Source: Cupriavidus sp. U2
GTDB taxonomy: Bacteria; Pseudomonadota; Gammaproteobacteria; Burkholderiales; Burkholderiaceae
Reading direction: 5' to 3'
NCBI RefSeq assembly: GCF_009663685.2
Contig: NZ_RCOG02000002.1
Span: forward strand, 596,414 to 660,413
Length of the DNA: 64,000 bases
The notes below the pieces were generated by a model, which did no database searches, was not told the DNA's origin, and saw only the letters and a program-made list of their open reading frames with translations. Within the stretch, counting starts at the first letter, position 1. Each line of letters starts with the position of its first letter. A program made the translations under genes and the position numbers. Below are positions 18,313 to 27,358 of this stretch, piece after piece.

Positions 18313-20193
18313 TCAGGCGCGCTGTCTGACGTAGCGGCCGGGCGCCGGCTCCACCGGCGGGTAATGTTCGTTGCCCAGCGCGTCGGATGCGGCGCGCTTC
18401 GGGCCTGCCTGCTTGCCCAGCCAGGCCATCCAGTCGGGCCACCAGCTGCCCGGGTGCTCCTGGGCGCCCGCCAGCCATTCCTGGGCCGATTCGGGCAGCG
18501 CATCGTTGGTCCAGTGGCTGCGCTTCTTTTTCGCCGGCGGATTGATCACGCCGGCGATATGGCCAGAGGCGCCCAAGACGAAGCGGAGCTTGTTCTTCAG
18601 CAGCGCGGTCGATGCATAGGCAGCCATCCACGGCACGATATGGTCTTCCCGTGACCCGTAGATATAGGTCGGCACGTCGATCTTGCCCAGGTCCACCGGG
18701 GCGTTGCAGACGGTCAGCTTGCCAGGCACCTTGAGTTCATCCTGCAGGTAGGTGTGGCGCAGGTACCAGCAATACCACGGGCCAGGCAGATTGGTGGCGT
18801 CGCCGTTCCAGAACAGCAGGTCGAACGGCACCGGCGTATTGCCCTTCAGGTAGTTGTCCACCACGTAGTTCCACACCAGGTCGTTGGGTCGCAGGAACGA
18901 GAACGTGTTGGCCAGCTCCACGCCGCGCAGCAGGCCGCAAGGCGCACCGGACGCGCCGCCCAGCGTGGCTTCGCGCAATTGCACGTGTGCTTCGTCGACG
19001 AATACGTCGAGGATGCCGGTATCGGAGAAATCGAGCAGTGTCGTCAGCAGCGTCAGGCTGGCTGCCGGCCGTTCGCCACGCGCGGCCAGCACGGCCAGCG
19101 CGGTGGAGATGATGGTGCCACCCACGCAGAAGCCCAGCACGTTGATCTGGTCCTGCCCGCTGATATCCCGCGTCACCTCGATCGCCCGAATGGCCGCGTG
19201 CTCGATGTAGTCGTCCCACGTGCGCTCGGCCATCGAGGCATCGGGGTTGCGCCACGACACCAGGAAGACCGTGTGGCCGTTTTCCACGGCGTGCCGCACC
19301 AGCGAGCTTTCGGGCTGCAGGTCGAGGATGTAGTACTTGTTGATGCACGGTGGCACCAGCAGCAGCGGCCGGGCGTAGACCTTGTCGGTCAGCGGCTTGT
19401 ACTGCAGCAGCTGGAAGTATTCGTTCTCGTAGACCACGGCGCCTTCGGTCACCGCCACGTTGCGGCCCACTTCGAAGGCCTTCTCATCGGTCTGCGAGAT
19501 CTTGCCGCGCTGCAGGTCTTCCAGCATGTTGCGCACGCCGTTGCGCAGCGATTCACCGCCCGACTCGATCAGGCGCTGCTGGGCATCGGGATTGGTGGCC
19601 AGGAAGTTGGCCGGCGACATGGCATCGACCCACTGCGACACCGCGAAGCGGATGCGCTGGCGTACCTTCGGGTCGGCTTCCACGGCATCGGCCAGTTCGG
19701 TCATGGCGCGCGCCGTCAGCAGATAGAACGCAGCGGTATACCGGTATGGTGCGTTGTTGCGCCAGGCAGGACTGGCGAAGCGGCGATCGGACAAGCGTTC
19801 GCTGGCACCGGCATTGCCGTTGCCGCCCGGATGGCCGTTGGCGACCATGGCGCCCTCGCCCATTTCGCGCCAGAGCTCGGCAAAGTCCTTCAGATAGCGT
19901 TGCTGGATGCCGGCCAGCTGGTCCGGCGAGATCTTCACCGCGCCGCCGTTCGCACCGCCAGTCGGAAACGCCTGCTGAAACGCCTTGGCGAAGGCATCGC
20001 CCGCGGGAAAGCCACCGGGGAATGCACCGGCCAGACCCGCCGGGAAACCGGCCGGCATCTCGCCGTTGGTTTCAGGGGCCCACTGACGGGACCATTCCAG
20101 CCATGCAGCTGGATCGAATGGCCCCGGCGCAAATTGAAACGGTTGGGACTTGTCTTCCTTTCCGGAAGCTGCCGCACCTTTGCCGGTCGCCAT
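18313..20193 (-). CDS. phaC: PhaC, class I PHA synthase
   Basis: Polymerises (R)-3-hydroxyacyl-CoA into PHB on the granule surface. 626 aa, 37 longer than the 589 of R. eutropha PhaC. Catalytic triad Cys356 (GFCVGG), Asp517 (GSREDHIVPW) and His545 (GASGHIAGV), each exactly 37 above the R. eutropha numbers, so the extra residues all lie N-terminal to Cys356. Two visible blocks explain them: a Gly/Pro/Phe/Ala-rich stretch at about 43-80 and a Gly/Asn-rich one at about 113-132, both in the variable N-terminal domain. Start ATG at 20193 (MATGKGAAAS), as in R. eutropha. First gene of phaCAB. Confidence 0.97.
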   Translation of the reverse strand: MATGKGAAASGKEDKSQPFQFAPGPFDPAAWLEWSRQWAPETNGEMPAGFPAGLAGAFPGGFPAGDAFAKAFQQAFPTGGANGGAVKISPDQLAGIQQRYLKDFAELWREMGEGAMVANGHPGGNGNAGASERLSDRRFASPAWRNNAPYRYTAAFYLLTARAMTELADAVEADPKVRQRIRFAVSQWVDAMSPANFLATNPDAQQRLIESGGESLRNGVRNMLEDLQRGKISQTDEKAFEVGRNVAVTEGAVVYENEYFQLLQYKPLTDKVYARPLLLVPPCINKYYILDLQPESSLVRHAVENGHTVFLVSWRNPDASMAERTWDDYIEHAAIRAIEVTRDISGQDQINVLGFCVGGTIISTALAVLAARGERPAASLTLLTTLLDFSDTGILDVFVDEAHVQLREATLGGASGAPCGLLRGVELANTFSFLRPNDLVWNYVVDNYLKGNTPVPFDLLFWNGDATNLPGPWYCWYLRHTYLQDELKVPGKLTVCNAPVDLGKIDVPTYIYGSREDHIVPWMAAYASTALLKNKLRFVLGASGHIAGVINPPAKKKRSHWTNDALPESAQEWLAGAQEHPGSWWPDWMAWLGKQAGPKRAASDALGNEHYPPVEPAPGRYVRQRA

Positions 20194-20366
20194 GATGTGA
20201 TCGTCTCTCTGCCTGTCGTAGTGGATGACGGGCTCGGGGTAACTGTCTCCCGACCCGCCCCATATCCCGGGTTGCGTCCGCAAGCTGCCCAGGGCTGCTT
20301 GGCTCTTACGCTATGCTTGCCGGCGAAACCCTGGAATCGTTCCTCGGTTCCGATACATTTCGAGGC

Positions 20367-20396
20367 ATTGTTGCCTTGCAATGGAGAGACTGTCAA
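20367..20396 (-). promoter_or_regulatory. phaC promoter
   Basis: Read on the minus strand: TTGACA (20396-20391), an 18-base spacer, AACAAT (20372-20367). The same hexamers and the GCAAGG just before the -10 occur in the well-known R. eutropha phaC promoter as I recall it. The leader to the phaC ATG is about 165 bases, and the CCGGCAAGCATAGCG block downstream is also shared. The leader seems shorter than in R. eutropha. The rest of this spacer (20194-20514) shows no other feature. Confidence 0.85.
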
Positions 20397-20514
20397 TGCG
20401 GAAATCCGCATTGCGATGCGGGGGGCGAATAAGTGAAGCCCGACCTACCGGACGGTAACGCTGGCGCGGGTTGCCGGGCCGGTCCAACCTCTATTCGAGA
20501 AAGATGAAAGCCTG

Positions 20515-20757
20515 ATGTATATCGTGGCAATTGGCTGGCTTTACGTCGCCCTGATGATGGCCATCACCGAGACCAGCGTCGTCGCCGGTGTGGCCACGTT
20601 CCTGCTGTACGGATTGGCGCCGGTGTCGATCGTGATGTACATCATGGGGACGCCGGGCCGGCGTCGCAGGCGCCGTGCGCAGGAAGGCCGTGACGCCGCG
20701 CAAGCCGCCTCGGCACAGGCGGCGCGGCTTCCGGACGATGGCGCTGCCGGGCCCTAG
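20515..20757 (+). CDS. Small membrane protein
   Basis: 80 aa with two membrane helices (about residues 4-19 and 23-45, the latter running through ATFLLYGLAPVSIVMYIMG). A cytoplasmic Arg-rich patch (RRRRRR) and an Ala/Gln-rich tail follow. Small proteins of this form are conserved near phaC/rluD in Cupriavidus and relatives, but no function is known. Its stop TAG shares the CTAG tetramer (20754-20757) with the stop of the convergent gene pgeF. Confidence 0.7.
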   Translation: MYIVAIGWLYVALMMAITETSVVAGVATFLLYGLAPVSIVMYIMGTPGRRRRRRAQEGRDAAQAASAQAARLPDDGAAGP

Positions 20758-21581
20758 TCGGCCAGCCAGACCAGCGTGGCCATGCGGCCCGTGGTGCGGT
20801 CGCGGCGGTAAGAGTAGAAGCGGTCGGCCTCGCGGACCGTGCAGGCATTGCCGCCGAACACCTGCGTGCAGCCGGCGCGGGCAAGGCGAATGCGTGCGAG
20901 TGCATACAGATCAGCCAGGAATTTGCCCGATCCGCCCGCGATGAACGCCGCCGCCACGGCCGCACGCTCGTCGGGCAAGGCCTGCTGCAGGAATGCTTCG
21001 CGTACTTCGGGCCCCACTTCGAAGGCATCGGGGCCGATCGCCGGCCCGAGCCAGGCCAGCCACTGCGCCTGGGCGCCCGCTCGTGCTGCCATGCGTGCCA
21101 AGGTGGCCTCGATCACGCCATCGCACAGCCCGCGCCAGCCGGCGTGAGCGGCACCCACTACCGTGCCTTCCGTATTGCACAGCAATACGGGCAGGCAGTC
21201 GGCCGTCATGATCGCGCAGACGTGTCCGGGCGTGGCACTCACGCTGGCATCGGCGCGCGGCACATCGTCGCCTTGGCCGGCGTCATCGGCTGTCGCCACG
21301 CCGCATCCATGCACCTGCTCCAGCCACCGAGGCATGGCCGGCAGGTAGCTGGCCAGCCGGGCGCGGTTGGTGGCCACGGCAGCCGGATCGTCGCCGACGT
21401 GCGTGCCCAGGTTGAGCCCTCCGGCGCTACCGTCTGCCAGGCCATACTGGCCCGCGCTGACACCCCCCTTTCGCGTGGTGGACAGCGCGCGCACCCGGGC
21501 CGGCGCCGGCCAGTCCGGGACGATCCAGGCCGCGTCACCGGCCATCGGGTCAACCGTCGCGCGGTCAGTCGTCATCGTCAT
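20754..21581 (-). CDS. pgeF: PgeF, multicopper oxidase-fold purine phosphorylase (YfiH/LACC1)
   Basis: YfiH-family enzyme, formerly called polyphenol oxidase, now linked to purine nucleoside phosphorylase activity and peptidoglycan editing. 275 aa. Zinc-ligand features present: [14 protein letters not shown] (LEQVHGCGV), TADCLPVLL and [10 protein letters not shown]. The start is ATG at 21581 ([10 protein letters not shown]) or six bases later; it overlaps the rluD end by 17 bases, so the pair is probably translationally coupled. The rluD-pgeF order is widely conserved. Confidence 0.92.
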   Translation of the reverse strand: MTMTTDRATVDPMAGDAAWIVPDWPAPARVRALSTTRKGGVSAGQYGLADGSAGGLNLGTHVGDDPAAVATNRARLASYLPAMPRWLEQVHGCGVATADDAGQGDDVPRADASVSATPGHVCAIMTADCLPVLLCNTEGTVVGAAHAGWRGLCDGVIEATLARMAARAGAQAQWLAWLGPAIGPDAFEVGPEVREAFLQQALPDERAAVAAAFIAGGSGKFLADLYALARIRLARAGCTQVFGGNACTVREADRFYSYRRDRTTGRMATLVWLAD

Positions 21582-22788
21582 CGGCCTCTCCTTCGTACCA
21601 CTCGGGCTCGCCCTCGTCCTCGTCGTCTTCCTCGGCATACCGCTCGAAGTCGAGCGCATCGATCAGCGCCTGCAGGTCTTCGGGCGGCTCGGCCTCCCAT
21701 GATTTCTTGCGGCCCGTCACCGGATGCATCAGCCCCAGCCGGTATGCGTGCAGCGCCTGGCGGGTGAACGGCACCGGCAGCGGAACGCGCACGGCCGGGC
21801 GCTGGCCGCGCTGCGTCGCCTTGTGATAGACCGGATCTCCCACAAGCGGATGGCCGATGGACTCGAAATGCACGCGGATCTGGTGCGTGCGCCCGGTTTC
21901 CAGCTGGCACATCACCATCGACACCTTCGAGCGGCCCAGCGGCACCGTACCAAGCGTTTCGAAATGGGTGCGCGACGGCTTGCCGCTGTTGGTATGCACG
22001 ATGGCCATCCGCGTGCGCTCGCGCGGATCGCGCCCGATCGGCGCATCGATCGTGCCCTCGTCGGGCGTCTCGCCCCAGACCAGCGCGATATACGTGCGCT
22101 TGACCGTGCGGGCCTGCAGCTGCCGCACCAGGTCGGTCTGCGCGGTCAGCGTGCGTGCCACCACCATCAGGCCCGACGTTTCCTTGTCCAGCCGATGCAC
22201 GATGCCGGCGCGCGGCAGGCGCGCCGCGTGCGGATCGCGATGCAGCAGGCCATTGAGCACCGTGCCGCTCCAGTTGCCTGCGGCAGGATGCACCACCAGC
22301 CCGGCCGGCTTGTTGATGACCAGCAGGGCGTCGTCCTCGTACAGCACGTCCAGCGGGACGTCCTCTGCCGTAAACGCCATCGATTCCGGCGCGGCCTGGG
22401 GCCGGATCTCGATCTGCTGGCCCATCTGGACGGATGCCTTGGCGCGGCTGGGCTCGCCGTCCACGCGGACGGCACCATCCTCGATCCACTGCTGGATGCG
22501 GCTGCGCGAAAATTCGTTGAAATGCCGCGCGAGCAGCTTGTCGAGCCGCTCGCCGTGCGCCGCGCTATCGACTTCCAGGTACAGTGGCATCAGGTCAGGC
22601 GCGGCAGGCGCCGTGGCAGGCACCTCGTCATTGAATTCGTCCGTCGCCCCCCCTTCGTCGCCGTCGTCGAAATGGTCGTCGAAGTCTTCGGATTCCTCGT
22701 GGGTCACGTCGGCTTTTGCGGTGTGGCGTTCCAGACCGGTTTCGGTCTTGGGGCTTCGGCTATAATGCTTGGCGCTATTTTTTTTCAT
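21565..22788 (-). CDS. rluD: RluD, 23S rRNA pseudouridine synthase
   Basis: Makes pseudouridines 1911, 1915 and 1917 in 23S rRNA. Order: an acidic N-terminal extension ([17 protein letters not shown]), an S4-like domain ([12 protein letters not shown]), then the RluA catalytic core with [12 protein letters not shown], where Asp is the nucleophile. The C-terminal tail is again very acidic ([12 protein letters not shown]). ATG 22788 gives 407 aa, larger than E. coli RluD. That start lies only 16 bases from the divergent bamD ATG and places the bamD -10 inside rluD; a GTG at 22707 is a reasonable alternative. Confidence 0.88.
   Translation of the reverse strand: MKKNSAKHYSRSPKTETGLERHTAKADVTHEESEDFDDHFDDGDEGGATDEFNDEVPATAPAAPDLMPLYLEVDSAAHGERLDKLLARHFNEFSRSRIQQWIEDGAVRVDGEPSRAKASVQMGQQIEIRPQAAPESMAFTAEDVPLDVLYEDDALLVINKPAGLVVHPAAGNWSGTVLNGLLHRDPHAARLPRAGIVHRLDKETSGLMVVARTLTAQTDLVRQLQARTVKRTYIALVWGETPDEGTIDAPIGRDPRERTRMAIVHTNSGKPSRTHFETLGTVPLGRSKVSMVMCQLETGRTHQIRVHFESIGHPLVGDPVYHKATQRGQRPAVRVPLPVPFTRQALHAYRLGLMHPVTGRKKSWEAEPPEDLQALIDALDFERYAEEDDEDEGEPEWYEGEADDDDD
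22761..22766 (+). promoter_or_regulatory. Putative bamD -10 box
   Basis: A perfect TATAAT 38 bases before the bamD ATG; no good -35 at standard spacing. It falls within the first codons of the longest rluD model. Confidence 0.5.
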
Positions 22789-22804
22789 CCGGAACAGGTT
22801 GCCC

Positions 22805-23635
22805 ATGCAATTGCAGAGCATCAAACGCGCGAACTGGCGCGCGAAAATTGGAGCGGTTTTGCTCGCAGGCGGATGCGTCATGCTATCGGCATGCGGCCTG
22901 CTGGGAGACCAGCCTGACGAAACCGCCGGCTGGTCGGCCAACAAATTATATTCGGAAGCCAAGGATGCCCTCGATGGCGGCGACTACACGCGCGCCGTCA
23001 AGCTGTACGAAAAGCTCGAGGGCCGCTATCCGTTTGGCCGCTATGCACAGCAGGCCCAGATCGATACCGCCTACGCCAACTACAAGGATGGCGAGACCGC
23101 TGCCGCGCTGGCTGCCGTGGACCGCTTCATCCAGCTGCACCCGAGCCACCCGAACATCGATTACGCCTACTACCTCAAGGGCCTGATCAACTTCAACGAC
23201 AACCTTGGCTGGCTTGGCCGCTTCTCGGGCCAGGATCTCAGCGAACGCGACCCCAAGGCAGCCCGCGCCGCCTATGACGCGTTCCAGACCCTGATCACGC
23301 GCTATCCGGACAGCAAGTACACGCCGGACGCCACGCTGCGCATGCAGTACATCGTCAACGCGCTGGCCCAGCACGAAGTCCACGCCGCGCGTTACTACTA
23401 CCGCCGCGGCGCCTACCTGGCGGCCGTGAACCGCGCGCAGCAGGCGCTCAAGGACTACGATGGCGCGCCGGCCAACGAAGAGGCGCTGTACATCATGGTG
23501 CGGTCGTACGATGCGCTGGGCATGAAAGACCTGCGCGACGACGCGGCACGCGTGATGGAACGCAACTACCCAAACAGCGATTTCATCAAGTACGGACAAC
23601 GCCGCAAGGACAAGTCCTGGTGGGAAGTGTTCTGA
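22805..23635 (+). CDS. bamD: BamD, outer-membrane assembly lipoprotein
   Basis: Essential lipoprotein of the BAM complex that inserts beta-barrel proteins into the outer membrane. 276 aa. Lipoprotein signal peptide with lipobox LSAC and Cys about 35. Five TPR-like repeats follow ([38 protein letters not shown], and so on). The start at 22805 ([12 protein letters not shown]) gives the basic N-terminus expected; the frame is open slightly further up but through the promoter. Ends 28 bases before a strong terminator. Confidence 0.95.
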   Translation: MQLQSIKRANWRAKIGAVLLAGGCVMLSACGLLGDQPDETAGWSANKLYSEAKDALDGGDYTRAVKLYEKLEGRYPFGRYAQQAQIDTAYANYKDGETAAALAAVDRFIQLHPSHPNIDYAYYLKGLINFNDNLGWLGRFSGQDLSERDPKAARAAYDAFQTLITRYPDSKYTPDATLRMQYIVNALAQHEVHAARYYYRRGAYLAAVNRAQQALKDYDGAPANEEALYIMVRSYDALGMKDLRDDAARVMERNYPNSDFIKYGQRRKDKSWWEVF

Positions 23636-23662
23636 CGACGCCCGGCCTGGCCGGAGCATGAG

Positions 23663-23690
23663 AAAAGCCCGACGCAAGGTCGGGCTTTTT
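23663..23690. terminator. bamD terminator (bidirectional)
   Basis: AAAAGCCCGAC / GTCGGGCTTTT stem with a five-base loop and T run; A run on the other side also serves the leftward helicase gene that converges here. Confidence 0.92.
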
Positions 23691-23749
23691 CGTTTTTTGG
23701 CGATGGTGTTGGATGCTTGCTGGCGCTTTTCCGGCCCCGCCCGCCCCGT

Positions 23750-26041
23750 CTATACCTCGCCGCGCTGTCCTTCATCCCCCGCATCGCCGCCCGCTTCCCC
23801 GCCAGGCGTGGCGTCCGCGCCTGCCTCACCGGCCGGCTGGCGCAGGCTTTCCAGGAAACGCACCACCGTTTCGGCCTCGCGCGTACGCGTGAACGGCGGC
23901 AAGCTCTGCCAGATCTGCCGGCCGTATGGCTTTTCTACGAGTCGCGTGTCGCAGATGGCCAGCACGCCGCGATCCGATTCCGAACGGATCAGCCGCCCGG
24001 CGCCCTGCTTCAGCGTAATCACCGCGTGCGGCAGCTGGTGTACGGCAAACGGGCTCAGGCCCTTTTTCTGCAGCACCTCCATGCGGGCGGCCAGCACCGG
24101 GTCGTCGGGCGGCGCGAACGGCAGCTTGTCGATGACCACCAGAGAAAGCGCCTCGCCGCGCACATCCACGCCTTCCCAGAAGCTCTGGCTGCCGACCAGC
24201 ACCGCGTTACCGAGTTGACGAAAGCGGTCCAGCAGTTCGGTGCGGCTGGCCTGCCCCTGCACCAGCAGCGGCAGGTTGATGCCGCGCGCGGCGAACAGGT
24301 CGTAGAGCATGTCCGACGCCTTCTGCACCGCGCGCAGCGTGGTACAGAGCAGGAATGTCCGGCCGCCAGCCGCCTCGATCAGCGGCAGCGCCCTTTCGAC
24401 CACGGCTTCGGTGAACTGGGGCGAATTCGGCGGTGGCATGTCGCGCGGCACATAGAGCAGGCCCTGCTTCGCATAGTCGAACGGACTGGGCAGCGTCAGC
24501 GATTGATCCTTGTTCAGCCCCAGCTGCGCCGCGTAGTGGGCGAAATTGCCCTTCACCGACAGTGTCGCCGAGGTAAAGATCCAGGCGCGGGGATGGCCTT
24601 CGCGCTGGCGCGTGAAGATCGGCGCGATCGACAACGGGGTGCGGTGCAGCTGGACGGTGTGGGAGAACACTTCGACCCAGCGCACGGTATCCGGGCCGAA
24701 CTGGGCAGGCGCGGGCGGCGGCGGGGTCTCGGCGTCGCCCCCGGCGGCCTCCGCCGCCGTCTCGCCGGACGACGCGGGGGCCGAGGCCGGCGCGGCAGCG
24801 CGATCGTCCCGCCAGACTTCCAGCTTGTTGGCCAGCTCCACGGCCCGGCGATGGCATTGCTCCAGCGTTTCGGCGCGCTCGGCCTGCGATTCCAGCGCCT
24901 CGACAAACCCCGACAGCGCCTCTTCCAGTGCGTCCAGCGTTTCGTAGAACGGCTCTGCGGTGCGCGGATCGGCATCGATCTGCCCCATCGCCATGCGCAC
25001 GTTGTCGCGGCCGAACGCCAGCCGCAAGTCGCGCGCGGCGCGTTCCAGCGGCGCGCCCAGCGCGACCCAGTCCACGGCGTCGCGGGCATGTGACAGCCCT
25101 TCGGCCACGGTGTCGCGTGCCAGTTCGAGCAACTGGCTGGTGGACAGCGTTTCGCCGAAGAACAGCGTCGCCGTTTCCGGAAGCTGGTGGGCTTCGTCGA
25201 AGATCACGGTGTTGGCGGCCGGCAGCAGTTCGGCCATGCCGGTATCGCGCAGCACCACGTCGGCAAAGAACAGGTGATGGTTCACCACCACCACATCGGC
25301 CTGCTGCGCTTCCTTGCGGGCGCGCATCACAAAGCACTCCTTGTAGTTCGGGCATTCGCTGCCCAGGCAGTTGTCCCGCGTGGACGTCACCATCTGCCAG
25401 ACGGGCGCGTTCTCGGGCACGGCCGCCAGTTCGGCCTTGTCGCCGGTCGCCGTGGTCTTGGCGAATTTCCCGATGTCGCGCAGCCACGCGGCATCCTGCT
25501 TCGACGCAAGCCGACCGTTGGCCTGCGCGCGCTCCAGATGGTAGTGGCACACGTAATTGGCGCGCCCCTTGAGCAGCGACACCGACACCGGCACGTTCAG
25601 CGCATGGCGCACCGTCGGAATATCGCGCAGGAACAGCTGGTCCTGCAGGTTCTTGGTGCCGGTGGACAGGATGACCTTGCCGCCCCAGAGCATGGCGGGT
25701 ACCAGGTAGGCAAACGTCTTGCCGGTGCCGGTGCCGGCCTCGACGATGACCGTGTCGTTCTGGCCGATGGCATTGGCCACGGCCTGGGCCATCTTCAACT
25801 GCGACGCGCGCGGACGGTAGCCCGGGATGGCCGTGGCCAGCGTGCCCGTGTCGGCGAACATCGTCGACAGTTGGGCGGCTTGCGAGGCCGCCTGGCTGGC
25901 CGATGCCGCGGCCACGGCGTCGCCTGGCGATTCGGCAGGTTCGTGGGCATCGGGCGCCTCGGCGGCATCGGACAGGAGGTCGTCAGTGGGATCTGGCAAG
26001 GTGGGGCTTTCTTCGATACCCGTGGCCGGTGGGCGTGCCAC
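23750..26041 (-). CDS. DinG/YoaA-type ATP-dependent DNA helicase
   Basis: Superfamily 2, Rad3/XPD-like 5'-3' helicase. 763 aa. Walker A EAGTGTGKT (101-109), DEAH box (IFDEAHQLPE) near 271, and an iron-sulfur domain between them: a Cys in ANYVCHYH plus three in DNCLGSECPNYKECF fit a [4Fe-4S] cluster. C-terminal helicase motifs include GSQSFWEGVDV and QGAGRLIR. An Ala/Glu/Asp-rich N-terminal 60 residues is a low-complexity tail, so the true start may be at an internal Met such as 61. DinG versus YoaA is not resolved by sequence alone. Confidence 0.9.
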   Translation of the reverse strand: MARPPATGIEESPTLPDPTDDLLSDAAEAPDAHEPAESPGDAVAAASASQAASQAAQLSTMFADTGTLATAIPGYRPRASQLKMAQAVANAIGQNDTVIVEAGTGTGKTFAYLVPAMLWGGKVILSTGTKNLQDQLFLRDIPTVRHALNVPVSVSLLKGRANYVCHYHLERAQANGRLASKQDAAWLRDIGKFAKTTATGDKAELAAVPENAPVWQMVTSTRDNCLGSECPNYKECFVMRARKEAQQADVVVVNHHLFFADVVLRDTGMAELLPAANTVIFDEAHQLPETATLFFGETLSTSQLLELARDTVAEGLSHARDAVDWVALGAPLERAARDLRLAFGRDNVRMAMGQIDADPRTAEPFYETLDALEEALSGFVEALESQAERAETLEQCHRRAVELANKLEVWRDDRAAAPASAPASSGETAAEAAGGDAETPPPPAPAQFGPDTVRWVEVFSHTVQLHRTPLSIAPIFTRQREGHPRAWIFTSATLSVKGNFAHYAAQLGLNKDQSLTLPSPFDYAKQGLLYVPRDMPPPNSPQFTEAVVERALPLIEAAGGRTFLLCTTLRAVQKASDMLYDLFAARGINLPLLVQGQASRTELLDRFRQLGNAVLVGSQSFWEGVDVRGEALSLVVIDKLPFAPPDDPVLAARMEVLQKKGLSPFAVHQLPHAVITLKQGAGRLIRSESDRGVLAICDTRLVEKPYGRQIWQSLPPFTRTREAETVVRFLESLRQPAGEAGADATPGGEAGGDAGDEGQRGEV

Positions 26042-26112
26042 GGGAGATGTGTGGTGCGTGTACCGCGCTTGCGCTGGCCGGATCGACGGCCCAGCGCGCC
26101 GCTGCGGGGGCG

Positions 26113-26316
26113 TCAGGCCGGAACATCGGGTTCCAGGTGCAGCTGCAGCAAGGTGATCGCGTCCTTGAGCTTGAGGCGGCGCTTTTTCAGGCGGCGCAGC
26201 TGCAGTTCATCGTGGGCGGGATCGGCGGACAGCCGGTCGATCAGGAAATCGAGGTCGCGGTGTTCGATCTGCAACTCGATGATCTGCCGCGCCAGCGTGT
26301 TGAGATTTTCATCCAT
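26113..26316 (-). CDS. YdcH family protein (DUF465)
   Basis: 67 aa, small helical protein of the DUF465/YdcH family: MDENLNTLARQIIELQIEHR, then DLDFLIDRLS and LRRLKKRRLKLKD. Function unknown; thought to form a coiled-coil dimer. The ATG at 26316 is chosen because the family begins there; the longer frame has a non-homologous Arg-rich leader. It sits 71 bases upstream of the helicase gene on the same strand, so it could be cotranscribed with it. Confidence 0.8.
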   Translation of the reverse strand: MDENLNTLARQIIELQIEHRDLDFLIDRLSADPAHDELQLRRLKKRRLKLKDAITLLQLHLEPDVPA

Positions 26317-26374
26317 GGTGCGCCTTCGTACTCCAGGGCGGCGGCCAGCGGCCCCGCCCGACCCTGCCAACGAA

Positions 26375-27154
26375 TCAGAAACCGAACGGGCTCGGCCCGG
26401 AATTCTGGCCGCCCTGCTTCTGCTTCTCCTCGGCACGTGCGCGCCGCTCGTCCAGGTCCTTCTGGCGCTGCACGGCGTCTGCCTGCTTCTGCTCGTAAGT
26501 CTTGACGTTTTCCTGACGCTGGCGCGCGCTTTCGGCGCCCTTCTGCTGGGCTTCCTTCATGCGCGCGTTGTAATCGTCCTGCTTCTTCTGGTAGGCCTCG
26601 GCATTGGCCGCGCGCTGGGGCGCCTGCCCCGTGGCCTGCGCATCGCGCAGCGCCTGTTCCTGCTGCTTGCGTTCGAAGGCTTCCCGGCTGGCCTGCTCGT
26701 TGGCCGCCCGGCCCGGCTGGCCGGCCTCGTATTCGGCGCGGCGCAGGGCCTGCTCGCGATCGCGCGTTGCCGCCTTGTAGGCCCGCTCGGCATCGCCAAC
26801 TTCCAGATCCCTGGCGCGCAGCACGTGCAGTTCCTCGCGCTGCACGTCCTTGGCCTTCTCGATGCAGTGGGTCACCAGGAACTTGCTGTAGCACGCGCGC
26901 TCGGCCACCGCGAAGCGGTAATTGGTCCATGCACGCGAATCATTGATGGCCTTGCGCTCGGCCTCGAAATCGCGGGGCTTGCCCGGGTCCGGCGGGATGG
27001 GTGCCGCAGTGGGCGCCGACGGCGGCGCGAACGAAGGAGCGGCAGCGGGTGCCGACGCCTGCGCGTGCGCGGTGCCCAGCGGCGCCGCCAGCAGCAGCGC
27101 GGCCAGCGCCAGCGTGGCAATCGGGAAAGCGGAAATGGAAACCGGGCGAGCCAT
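26375..27154 (-). CDS. Exported coiled-coil protein
   Basis: 259 aa with a Sec signal peptide (residues about 5-32, cleavage near TAHAQA), an Ala/Pro linker, a cysteine pair (ERACYSKFLVTHCIEKAKD), then about 150 residues of Lys/Glu/Gln/Ala-rich helix suited to a long coiled coil. No named family recognised. A TAGAAT -10-like sequence on the minus strand at 27189-27194 lies only six bases before an earlier ATG (27181), so the ATG at 27154 is the likelier start. Confidence 0.72.
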   Translation of the reverse strand: MARPVSISAFPIATLALAALLLAAPLGTAHAQASAPAAAPSFAPPSAPTAAPIPPDPGKPRDFEAERKAINDSRAWTNYRFAVAERACYSKFLVTHCIEKAKDVQREELHVLRARDLEVGDAERAYKAATRDREQALRRAEYEAGQPGRAANEQASREAFERKQQEQALRDAQATGQAPQRAANAEAYQKKQDDYNARMKEAQQKGAESARQRQENVKTYEQKQADAVQRQKDLDERRARAEEKQKQGGQNSGPSPFGF

Positions 27155-27358
27155 GACGGCCGGAAGGGGCTTGACGATCATGCCGCGATTCTAGCATCCG
27201 GGGACCCCTCGGACCGCACCGCGAACCGGGCGCCGGGTGCCGTGCGGGCACCCCCCGCGCCAGCCGCGGAAAAGACAGTGTAAAAGGTGTCTTCCCGTCA
27301 CCGGAAGCGCGCCGCGCTTGTGGCACAATGCCCCGCTTTCGACTGACTCGTTTTCTCG

